Assembly (NCBI RefSeq): GCF_000003815.2
Contig: NC_049985.1
Location: 4,740,234 to 4,804,233 of the forward strand
DNA from: Branchiostoma floridae
Lineage: Eukaryota > Chordata > Leptocardii > Amphioxiformes > Branchiostomatidae
Reading direction: 5' to 3'
DNA: 64,000 bases
Shown here: positions 1 through 9,334 of the stretch, one piece after another
Layout: each line of letters starts with the position of its first letter
How positions within the stretch are numbered: the stretch's first letter is position 1
Notes under the pieces: generated by a model
What the model was told of the DNA's origin: nothing
What the model saw: the letters and a program-made list of their open reading frames with translations, nothing else
Database searches by the model: none
Position numbers and translations under genes: made by a program

Positions 1-458
1 TTTATGGATGACATCCTCTGTAGACTACAAAAATACAAGATGGCTACATGTACATTTTCAAAAATAGGCACCATAAAGTTCTTATGACTGTTGTAAAAAG
101 AATTAAAGGGACAAAACATGGTATCAGAGCCTACAAGGCGTTCATTCCTGTATTTAAGACCTGTACTTGTGTGGTAAAAGTGATACTAGTATGGTAGACT
201 GGCATCACCAACAAAGTTGGTAACCACACTCATAGCTTCCATATTGGTGTCACTTTTACAACTATCCAATAAGTTTCATTTCTACAACTACAGTCCTTGC
301 TACCTCGCAAGTGTCACTTCTACAAGTACAATTATAAGGCTGCAACACAATATATTTGACTTTATCGTCATGTTGACCATCCCTGCGCGTGCAGAAGAAA
401 AAATTCTTTTTTTTTTTTTCTTCTGAAATCAGGTCATCCATAAAATTTTCTTCGTGGC
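1..458. other. No gene seen at left edge
   Basis: AT-rich sequence with no coding region I can support. A short poly-T run lies near 405-420. The only long frame here (217-426) has no recognisable composition and I treat it as chance. Confidence 0.4.
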
Positions 459-767
459 CTAAGTAGGGCGCTGACTGAACTTTGACATGTACCGTACAGA
501 CTTGGCACGACCTTTGTCCTCTCTTTTTGAAAGAGACGGTATAGCCGTCGTAGCAGCGTTGGATCTTCTTCTAGTCCAGGTCTTTTCCATGGTCAGCTGG
601 TGCAACTTTCCGTTGGTATGGCCACCATCTTCGTCTATAATTTTAACACGGACAGTCGTGAATTTGTCGTAAAAAATTGCGTCTGTCTTCATGATGATAG
701 GAAAGTTTGACGTAGATCCTTGCTGACCGTAGTAAAGGTATCTGTAGTAGTATGTTTGCAGAAGATC
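459..767 (-). CDS. Possible terminal exon or gene fragment, unrecognised
   Basis: On the minus strand an open frame runs from an acceptor-like ATAG|GAT at 768/767 to a TAG at 461-459, giving 102 residues in phase 0. It starts DLLQTYYYRYLYYGQQG, continues through a KIIDEDGGHTNGK stretch and ends in a basic, Ser-rich tail. The composition is protein-like, but I do not recognise a family; a weak resemblance to PLAT-type beta-sandwich strands is only an impression. The pyrimidine tract that would serve this acceptor now lies at about 1071-1090, because a SINE (773-1056) sits between two copies of the acceptor-bearing target site. No upstream minus-strand exon was found, so this may be a stranded gene fragment. 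Confidence 0.35.
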   Translation of the reverse strand, partial: DLLQTYYYRYLYYGQQGSTSNFPIIMKTDAIFYDKFTTVRVKIIDEDGGHTNGKLHQLTMEKTWTRRRSNAATTAIPSLSKREDKGRAKSVRYMSKFSQRPT

Positions 768-772
768 CTATG

Positions 773-1056
773 TTTTAAAGTCCATCCCATACCAAATGGT
801 ACATCGGGCGGCGCCCATCTCCGTTTCAATAGTCCTTGAGCCACATAGCTTTGTGTAATCACTACAGCAGGGGGCTAGGCCACTGTTAGTGCTCTGTTTG
901 TTCAACTACCATACTCTTTTCCGAATGCTGAGTGCTACGCAGAGGAAGCAACATGTACCATTGTTATGACTTTGGTATGACTCGGCCGGGGACCGAACTC
1001 ACGACCTACCGAATGCAAGGCGAACACTCCATCCACTTGACCATTGCACTGGTCCA
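773..1056 (-). mobile_element. tRNA-derived SINE with 14-bp target-site duplication
   Basis: Read on the minus strand, 1056 to 773 begins with a tRNA-like head. A-box-like sequence TGGTCAAGTGGATGGAG is followed by the B-box-like GAGTTCGGTCCCCGG. The body contains AATGGTACATGTTGCTTCC and the element ends in TTTTAAAA-like A-rich sequence. The 14-bp word cagaagatcctatg flanks it exactly (759-772 and 1057-1070), which is a direct target-site duplication. The head-body structure matches deuterostome tRNA-SINEs, by general knowledge. Confidence 0.82.
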
Positions 1057-1294
1057 CAGAAGATCCTATGAAGAAGAACAAATTGTACTGACTTGATTTA
1101 TCCAGTTCTTTTCTGTTAAGTTGATTTGGTAAGTTCATTAAAATGGATTGTTTCTTCTTTTGTAGTGATTTTAGAGGTGACCTGTCCTCGACAAGGAATA
1201 CCTGTTTCACTGTTGTGGAGAAGCGTGATAGATAAACGAATAAATATCAAGTTGACAAATTCGTGCATGTTATTCCAGATTTCGGCCTTAAAAA

Positions 1295-4200
1295 ATGTCC
1301 GGATCTTTTGGTACTGCCCATTCTGAGGAGCGTCTTGCCGCAAGGCAGGAGCTTGAACGTCTCACGAAGAAGTACAACTTCCTTGAGCCAGACCGCGGGA
1401 ACCTGGACGACCCAAAGATCAAGTGGAGATTCACCAAGCCCGACTATACTCAGGCGAACCTCGAATACATGAAGGTGAGTCATGGTTGATTCCTTTGATG
1501 TAGTTCCTACAATAAAGGCTTTACCATGTGGTATTATGACAGTTTTTTTTTTTTTTGGTCACACTCAATACACACCCAATGTCGAGATTTCAGTACGCAT
1601 ACGTGTTTTTCCTGTTTTCTAGGAGAGCCCGTAGCTTTCTGGAACGCTTCCGATGGTAGAAATGCTAGTAGTTACCTTCGCCAAAGATTTATATTCTCCA
1701 AAGAGCGACCACTCCCTATAGTTCCATTATCCGCTCAGACCTCGGCTTGAAAATTACCACCGTCGGTGGCACCTTTTTCGTGTCAACAATTGTTTTTCGT
1801 GACACCGAATGCACGGTTCGAGCCCCACCTCTTCGAGCAGATGAAGCGGTCGGGCTAACTGTAAATTTTGAAATGTTTCGCGGTTTTCGCGCTGATATTT
1901 CTACAGCGAAATCACGACACAGCGAACAGGAATTTTATCGTACCTCCTATCTCTCTCTGCCCAAGCAGCGAGCAATAATACGGCTTACATTCCGCTTTTT
2001 TTGGCTATGTTTTCGGGTCTGTCTGCATGTCTGTCAGTCAGTCTGTCTGTCTGTCTGTCTGTCTTTCTGTCCCCTTGAACAGAATTACTATGTACTGTAT
2101 TACAGCCTAAGAAGTAGTTTGCAGCATTACTTTGTAAACCCCTGGCAAGTGAGCTGCACGGCAGCTTACAAAGGCTCTGATCTGTGACGGTTACGGCCAA
2201 TTCACTCGTGTTCATGACACGAACGTTTGTTTACCTTTACCCTTACCTAGTCCCATTGTCATACCTGAGGGTCGGGGACTATGGTGGCGTTTGTTTACCA
2301 GATCATTATCGGCACAGACGAAGTCACGCACAAGTGTACCTGTTGAGTCAAAACATTTTACACAAGGCTAGAGGCCAATGTCATTTAGCGTTAAAGGTCT
2401 CATTTATAACAAATAAAGGCGATATTACTCTTTAAGATATCTGCTAATTTGTTATCAATATAATATCATAAATGTAACTAAGTATGATGAATAAACTGTT
2501 AGAATTGAATCAGAAGGAGGCCTAATGGAAATATGTTACTATCACGAAACTCAATCAGAAGGAGGTCTAATGGAAATGTGTTACTATCACGAAACTCAAT
2601 ACCCCATGACAGCCTGAGTTGGAGATGTGTTTCAGTAGCTGTATGCAGGTCACGAGTGTACTTTGTCCCATGGCTTTGCGATGCTCGCAACAACAATCTT
2701 ATGTATTTTGCTTCTCATGTGAAGACAGCAGTATCTTAGCGGTAGCTGCTAGTGTCTTAACAGCATACTTGGTACTGCGTATGTTCTTGAAAGCCTTGAC
2801 AACTAAAACTCAACACCACAGCATGTCCAGGTCCAAAGATATAATACAAAATGTGCTGCTGCAGTACCAAGTTCAACAAACAGGGGGCCCAAAATCGACC
2901 TTCACCATCACCAAACACCCACCTACAGACAGGGTTTCCAGCACATAGAGTATATCAGGAGATCCATACGGCACAACATGCCGTAAGTAGCATCTAAACA
3001 AATATTAGTGACCTTTGACACTCTGTAGATTAAGTAGCTACATCCAAACAGCCTTCTTTTTGAGCACCTCGAACAGCCCTGAAGATGCACGGTATAAAGC
3101 CAACAACCCTGACCTTTAACATCCATCTCCAAAATGCCAACATTTCAAAAGAAGATATAGCGCAAAGAACACTCAAATTTGGCGTCTGCCTCGGTGAGCT
3201 TTGCCCGGAAGGTAAATGTATCTATCCTCTACCAGGCTCCGTGGAACGGTGGCCTAATGGTAGAAATTGGACAAATAGAGTCAAAAGTGCGCTAGGGAGT
3301 CGGCCGGACAGAGGAGTTATTTCCTCACCGCCAAATAAACTCCTCTGGTCGGCTAACTCCCCTAGCGTAGTTTTTAGTACTCTATTTGTCCAATTTCTAC
3401 TATTAGACCACCGATCCACGGAGTTTGTCCCTAACTAGGGGAAGACCAAGAACCACCCCGCGGGCTCGCTGGAGCTTGTGGTGGAGAACCTGGTGAAACG
3501 GTGGGAGATGGAGGCGTCGCACTTCAAGGACCTGGACCAGTGGACAACCATCAACAAGGAGAGGTACCGCGCCCAGGCTAACGGCGGAAAGGTTCGTACA
3601 ACAGAAATATGCTTAGTATTGAGTATGAAGCTTAAGATGAGGAGATGCGGCTTTAGACTTTCTAGAGACGTCTGAAAACTGAAGTCGTGCGGTACGCGGC
3701 ACAGTCATCGTAGCCTCATATCAGGCTCTATGGGGCTTTTTTTGGCTTGTAATACACTTTTGCTGATCATTTCTTTTGTACTGGGTNNNNNNNNNNNNNN
3801 NNNNNNNNNNNNNNNNNNNNNNNNNNNNNNNNNNNNNNNNNNNNNNNNNNNNNNNNNNNNNNNNNNNNNNNNNNNNNNNNNNNNNNTGGAGCTTAAACGT
3901 CCGATAAATGACCAGCAAAAGTGTATCATAAGCCAAAAAATGCCCGAGAGAGCCTGATATGGAGGCTATAGTCATCGGTACGAGCCAAAACTATCATACA
4001 GGGAACCGTCCAGGGAGGAAGAAAGAGGGTAGGCAGCCTAAATGATGTGAGGATAACATCTTTTTTTCAGTAAATGGACAGATATGACACTAAGTGAAAT
4101 ACTTAAAAAAACAAGAGTTCGTAGACCTCAGGCCTGCATGAAATGTATTGGGTTTCTGTAGACCTATTGTGTATTTTTGCCTTTTTGTCTGTGGTACGTG

Positions 4201-7200
4201 GTTGGAAAAATGAGCTTTTTGCCCTGTTGGTTGTGCACCATGCAAAAGTCTGAAATTCCATTTTCTGAATTTGTAAGTTTGGACATGGATGAACATTACT
4301 TATTTTGGATTTCTTAAGTATGTAACCAACCACAGTACCTTGAAGTTGTTGAGACGCAACCTTTTTTTTGTCTCAGATGGCCCATGTACATGTAGTTACT
4401 CTGTCACATGATATATTCAGTACTAATATCTTCCTATTTCAATGTACTGACCTAATGCAGCTGCTAAATCTCCTTGGTTTGTGTTCTTCCAATGATATTC
4501 ATTAAAGATTTATTTCTGGGGTGTTATTTACTTGACATCGGAAGGTTACTTGCATAATTTGACCAATGATACTTTTATAGTAGTTCCATAGACTTTAGAC
4601 AATATGAATAGTGCTGGCCCCCATGATGCAGCAGCAACAGTTAGTCCCCAGGGTGGTATGATATTTTCATTCAATCCATCCAACCCAAATCTAAATCTCC
4701 TGTAGTATCTAAGCCAAATTTAACAGCATAATTTACTATGAAAAATGTCCTTGTCAATCCTATTTATAGATGGCAAGCTGCTGGCAATGGAAGCTTTGAA
4801 AACTTCAGAAGCTGTTGTAGTCAGAGCAAACACCCAGCAAACATCCCCCCAAACCAATGAGCAGTTGCTTAGAAGGGGAATTTCATTATATTTGCCGCGA
4901 CAAAATGCAACAAACGATACTGAATTTAAAACAAAACCAAGCTAAGCCTCCACCACTTAACCCTGCCTGTACTATAGACTAAGCAGGCCCAAAAACCAAG
5001 CGAATATGACTAGCCCAAAACTACAAATTACCTGTATACAGTATGGAATGGCATTACCAAAGAAACAAAAAGAAACACAGGACAAATCATACACATACCT
5101 TTCTCTTATGCCCACGCTCTATACAGTTCTCCTCCACATTAGAAAATTGCATCTTCTTCTGTTTAAGTTCAAGTTCAACCATGATTGCCAACATGGTAAA
5201 GGAACTTGTACCAGAACTTTAAACTCAGTACTATACAGCTCTAGAAACACCACAAAGAGTAATAAGCAAACTCCACACTCCCGTCATCTGGCACACCGTC
5301 AGTGCCACTAAGACAGGGGATACAAAGTAACCTGATACATTGAAGGTTGCCCCAGGCCAGATGATGGTTCTACACCCAACCGTAATCTGTTTTCAGAACC
5401 AAGCAGATATTGGGAGGATGCCCCAACCACACCAAAACAGGGTCAACCTATACAGTATCAAGTTCAAGCACTAGGAGGCCCAAAATCAAACCTCACCACC
5501 AGGACACCACCAACAACTCACGTACCAAATAGCAACACAATGGCACCTTGCGTTCCGGAGATATAGCGCACGCCCCGTGCCCGCACAAAAGGTAACCTAA
5601 AATGTCAAGTTCAAGCACCAAGGGGGCCAAAATCAAAATTGAGAATTATTCAGCCACCGCCGACACATGTGCCAAATATCATCGCGCCCGCACCAACCGT
5701 TCAGAAGATATAACTCCGGAAATACCCCTCCCGGACACAAAATTCGACCTGCCGCGTCAAGTTCAAACGCGACAAGGCCCAAAGTCAATCCTAGGCAACA
5801 GGCAACAACTTCCCACCCATGCACCAAAAATCGTCGCAATGGTGCGTATCGTTCCGGACACACAGCGCCAAAAGTGCCCCCAAAACACCAAAAATGCCAG
5901 CTGCAATGTCAAGTTCAAGCGCCAGGAGGCACAAAATCAAACCTGAGTGTCAGGCCACCAGCCCCAACCCACGTACCAAAAATCGTCGTGCTCGCACCAT
6001 CTGTTCTCGAGATACAGCGCCCTAAATCCCCAGCTTCCAAATTTTCCCACGCCCGTGAAAACCATACCTGCATACATGCAGGTAAAAAACGGGAAGGGTG
6101 GAGAAAACCGGTTGCCAGATCCTCTGTGATGCCCCGACGGTCAAATAGTTAGACCAAGAGATAGATGAGATGAGATGAGATGAGATGAGATGAGATGAGA
6201 TGAGATGAGATGAGATGAGATGAGATGAGAGAGACGTAACTTTACTACTACATGTAAATGGAACAAACGACAGATCGATCCTGCGGTCACACCCTGGCAA
6301 CTTGAGAACCTCCGTCATGTTATCACTTACTGTTTCCTAGTTGACAAAGTTGGTTTACAGCCAGCAATCTCTCTCTTGACACGCCTAGATTCAGTATAAA
6401 GCTAATTGAATACGTCGATGTAGGTTAGACATCCAGGTAATAAGATACACCAAAAAGTAGTCAGTGTCACTGTCACTGAGGAGTCAGTGTCACTGACAAA
6501 GGATAGTGGATTCTATCCGAAACGTCTGACCGTTTCAAAACCATATCCAGTTGCTTGAGTAACTACTTTTTGGTGTAAAGCTAATTGAAGATGTCGATTG
6601 TTCGTTCTTCTACCGCTGCAGGATTTCTCCGCAGAAGAAGTCTATAAGATAGGCAACTACAACTGGCTGATGGCGGGCTGTAAGAAGGAGTTGTACGACG
6701 CTGAGAAAGAAGACTTCGAGTCGTCCCATCGCCACTTTCGCGGGGCCTTCCCCGCGGGCTTCCCCTGGGAGGTCCTGGAGGTAGGTATCCGCGTGGAACA
6801 TTAATACTTATAACTACTGGATTTCGAGCTGCGCTCAGCAATAAGCAAAGTCAGAATTAGCGAATTGAGTGAGATATAAGAGATTGCTCGTGTGTGAAAG
6901 AATTTGTAAATATTGTACATCTAAAGCAGTGGGAGACGAAACACATTTTATTTCCAAATGTCCATTCAACCAAACCGAAAGAATCACTCTGTTTAGAGAA
7001 GCCACGAAGACTTATCCCAACTTCCCCACATTGACAGACGAACAGAAAGCCACATTTCTCTTGAAATCGCAGAGCCCACAAATTTTAGAAAAGGTGGGGC
7101 TTTTCGTCTCCCTCTGCTTCCAAAAAAGAAGTCAAACCCAACCTAGAAATAGCCAACACTAGTATTAGAGTAGAATATTGTTCATAACTGTCAATTGTCA

Positions 7201-7942
7201 CTTGTATATTTACAATGTTTATACCATGTACTTGCAATTAGCCCTCGGGCACGAACTTGCAAATAAACTTCTTATATTACTTTCGGATATATCATTCAGT
7301 AGTCTCTGAAACGTCTACATTACCTTCGACAAAAAGGTTATGTTCCCGGTAATGGTCATGCTGTCCAGTACTACTAAGATAGCTCCTGGACAACCCCTAG
7401 CGACCTCCCCTGGAACTACAGAAGCCAATATTGTTGGAGACTTTGAAAGAGAATAAAGGTTGACGGGTCGTGATGATTTTTGTCATAATGTAACGTTAGA
7501 TAGCTTAAGTAATCAGCGTGAGTGATAATTGATATAATCAGGTCCAAATCATGCAAATCAGGAGCGTATTTGCATTGCTGAAGCAAGGACGTTCTTGGCT
7601 GAACCAAGGAGCTTTTATCTGATAAAAGCTCCTTGGCTGAACTTACTGTTGTTTCAGGTGTTCTCGGGACCCCCCACGGTAGCCTTCAGCTGGCGTCACT
7701 GGGCCCACTACACGGGGCAGTACATGGGCAGTCAGGGGGCGGGAGAACTGCTGGAGTTGTACGGGTTCGGCGTGGTCGAGCTGGACGAGAACACTAAGCT
7801 CGTCTCCGTCAACATCTACTACAAGCCGGACCAGTTCGTAGAGGCTCTCAAGGGGGATATCACCCCCGAACAGATGTCAAAGGGAAAGGCGTTGGTGGGT
7901 TCCGGATGCCCCTTTGTTAAGTCTACCCCCACTAGCGTGTAA
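1295..7942 (+). CDS. Pathogen-related-protein-like gene, four exons
   Basis: Coding exons are 1295-1474, 3439-3591, 6622-6780 and 7658-7942. All introns are GT-AG and all junctions are phase 0, giving 258 residues. The protein starts MSGSFGTAHSEER. It carries blocks typical of the plant 'pathogen-related protein' family: GKTKNHPAGSLE at the start of exon 2, WEMEASHFKDLDQWTTINKE, then YDAEKEDFESSHRHFRGAFP in exon 3 and VFSGPPTVAFSWRHW in exon 4. The family is thought to have an NTF2/SnoaL-like fold; its biochemical role is not established, so no reaction is assigned. Length agrees with the plant proteins (about 230-260). No signal peptide is visible, suggesting a cytosolic product. Hairpin MITEs lie directly upstream of exons 2 and 3 and a perfect hairpin upstream of exon 4. 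A possible poly(A) signal AATAAA is at 8850-8855. Confidence 0.85.
1857..1960. repeat. Fragment related to the 40.7-kb MITE
   Basis: The stretch around 1860-1925 (AACTGTAAATTTTGAAATG, then cgcggttttcgcg and cagcgaaat) resembles the left and middle parts of the TACTGTAAATGCA element at 40715-40860. It looks like a degraded, truncated copy within intron 1 of the pathogen-related gene. Confidence 0.4.
2036..2068. repeat. (GTCT)n microsatellite
   Basis: Short tandem GTCT/GTCA repeats in intron 1 of the pathogen-related gene. Confidence 0.8.
2490..2600. repeat. Short tandem duplication, about 48 bp
   Basis: The segment gaattgaatcagaaggagg...taatggaaatatgttactatcacgaaactc is followed immediately by a near-identical copy, giving two tandem copies in intron 1. 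No coding role is seen. Confidence 0.6.
3237..3423. mobile_element. Palindromic MITE abutting exon 2 acceptor
   Basis: The left arm begins CTCCGTGGAACGGTGGCCTA and continues through tagaaattggacaaatagagt. The right arm is its inverted complement, ending ccgatccacggag. Only about 15 bp separate its right end from the first base of exon 2 of the pathogen-related gene (3439). No transposase is encoded, so it is non-autonomous. Confidence 0.85.
3712..3970. mobile_element. Hairpin MITE interrupted by an assembly gap
   Basis: The left arm (agcctcatatcaggctctat, then aatacacttttgctgatcat) is the inverted complement of the right arm (atgaccagcaaaagtgtatc, then cctgatatggaggct). The 100-N gap 3787-3886 lies exactly between the arms, so the central loop is missing. 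It lies in intron 2 of the pathogen-related gene. Confidence 0.8.
3787..3886. other. Assembly gap, 100 N
   Basis: Exactly 100 undetermined bases in the centre of a long inverted repeat. The size is probably a placeholder. Confidence 0.99.
5455..6035. repeat. Diverged tandem repeat, about 140-bp unit
   Basis: About four units, each starting near caagttcaagc (5459, 5605, 5757, 5911) and sharing ggcccaaaatcaaacc, acgtaccaaaaatcgtcg and cgttccggagatatagcgc. An isolated related piece lies near 2865-2945. The overlapping open frames here (5602-6152) are by-products of the repeat. Confidence 0.7.
6160..6231. repeat. (GAGAT)n microsatellite
   Basis: About 14 perfect copies of the pentanucleotide atgag in intron 2. 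Confidence 0.95.
6446..6577 (+). mobile_element. MITE-like element with hammerhead-like core
   Basis: Inverted termini TACACCAAAAAGTAGT (6446-6461) and ACTACTTTTTGGTGTA (6562-6577) bound the element. Inside, 6493-6522 reads CTGACAA, a perfect 6-bp stem GGATAG/CTATCC, then GAAA followed by an ACG/CGT pairing. This is the layout of a hammerhead ribozyme core with one substitution in CUGANGA. It lies 44 bp upstream of exon 3 of the pathogen-related gene. Confidence 0.65.
6855..7280 (+). mobile_element. LINE 3' end fragment
   Basis: The frame 6869-7162 encodes ICKYCTSKAVGDETHFISKC, the Cys/His motif found at the C-terminus of many non-LTR reverse-transcriptase ORFs. A 3' UTR follows, ending cttgcaattagccctcgggc and gcaaataaac. 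A second copy of the same end is at 24411-24725. It is truncated at its 5' side and inactive, and lies in intron 3 of the pathogen-related gene. Confidence 0.75.
7604..7636. other. Perfect 16-bp stem hairpin before exon 4
   Basis: CCAAGGAGCTTTTATC (7604-7619) is followed after one base by its exact reverse complement (7621-7636). It lies 21 bp before the first base of exon 4 (7658), in the branch-point/pyrimidine-tract zone. It may be a MITE remnant or a local snapback duplication. Confidence 0.9.
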
Positions 7943-8849
7943 AGGGCGTGAAAACCCTACCCAGGGCAAGAGTAATAAGGAAGTGCTCCCACTGTGACAC
8001 TGTGTCCAGCAGTTTGAATGGTGGATTAACCCCCATAACCACATAAACTCATAAACATCCTAGACTGTCTCCCAGCCAGAAACTAGAGCGATAATAACTG
8101 TCACAAGATTTAGATATTCTGTATTGGTTTTCATAGGAACACTGGTATACCATCAAACTATGCAGACTGGCCCAAATAACTGTTACATAATCCAAGGATA
8201 TTGCTGCTTTGATAATCAAGACAATAGTATCTGCAACTTTCAGTTTTTGGAAAATCAACTTTGTTCAATTTTCAAGCCAGCCCTGTCAAAATTGTATCAA
8301 ACTATCTAAATATCCCACTCAAAAATGTTGTCCTGACACAGATGAATCAGCTTTTAGTTGGTGTCTAGAAATATGACTTGTAACGTTGGTGTCTATCAAC
8401 CATTATAGACTATATATGGGGCTCTGTACTTATAACATTCAACGATGTCTCACACTAAATGGCATTAGTGTTAGTTGTCACTAGTATATTATCGGCTAGG
8501 TCCACATTTCAGCTGAGCTAACTTCTTTATGTGCTTTATATCTATACTCTAATTTCTCATCTGTTGTCTACAGATTTCAAACAAGGCTTGAAGAGTAACT
8601 TGTGCTTAGTCAACTTTCTCAGACAGGTCACCGCTGAAATGAACTGCATGGGTGCTAGAAGCGTACTGAAGTCCCGGATATGATAGTTTACGTTTATCGG
8701 ATTTATAACGGCAGGGTCTGGTCATTATAATAGCTTTACGTGCCTTTTTAAAAAACCGGAGCTTGCCCAGGTATCAAGTATTGATTGTGTCAAAACTGTG
8801 CTCTACATTTCTGACATTTTATGCGTCCAAATGTATACACTACATTCCT

Positions 8850-8855
8850 AATAAA
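8850..8855 (+). terminator. Candidate poly(A) signal AATAAA (plus)
   Basis: This is the first good AATAAA downstream of the pathogen-related stop codon that I noted, implying a 3' UTR of roughly 0.9 kb. 7943-8849 otherwise holds no gene I can support. Confidence 0.4.
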
Positions 8856-8989
8856 AAAGTTTGGTCAAGCCATATCTTCTCTTTGTCATCATTTGTATAG
8901 TTCGATTCCTGTGAATGGATATGATGAAGAGAAACGACGCAATTCTTATCTACTTTTATCAACATGATATCTATTTTTAATTTCATCAA

Positions 8990-8995
8990 TTTATT
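8990..8995 (-). terminator. Candidate poly(A) signal AATAAA (minus)
   Basis: TTTATT on the plus strand gives AATAAA on the minus strand, about 340 bp downstream of the stop of the Pro-rich/SRCR gene. With the plus-strand signal at 8850 this would make the two genes converge with adjacent 3' ends. Confidence 0.35.
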
Positions 8996-9334
8996 TTACC
9001 AAGGTTAAAATCAAACTCAGGCTACGCCCTGTTTTTCAGGTGTCCCTGGACACATACAAAACTCAAACAACATAAATAAGACATACACATTTCAACAGCT
9101 AAAAGGTAGCAATGTAGTTCCGGCTAACAGTACTACATCAGTCGGTTTTAAAAAGCTGCTATTGTGGTCCACTGTCTCTAATCGGTAGATAGTTCATCCC
9201 ATACATATAGGGTCCTGGAACCGTTGACTGTATCTACACAAATACCAAGGGAAACTTGTGGTCACAGTTCCTATTCCATCCACTTCTCCTCCTGATAAAT
9301 TGGCAAGAAGTTTGACAACATTGCACATAATACG

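Noticed and set aside
1747-2187. 146-residue plus-strand frame
   Set aside because: Overlaps a MITE fragment and a GTCT microsatellite inside intron 1.
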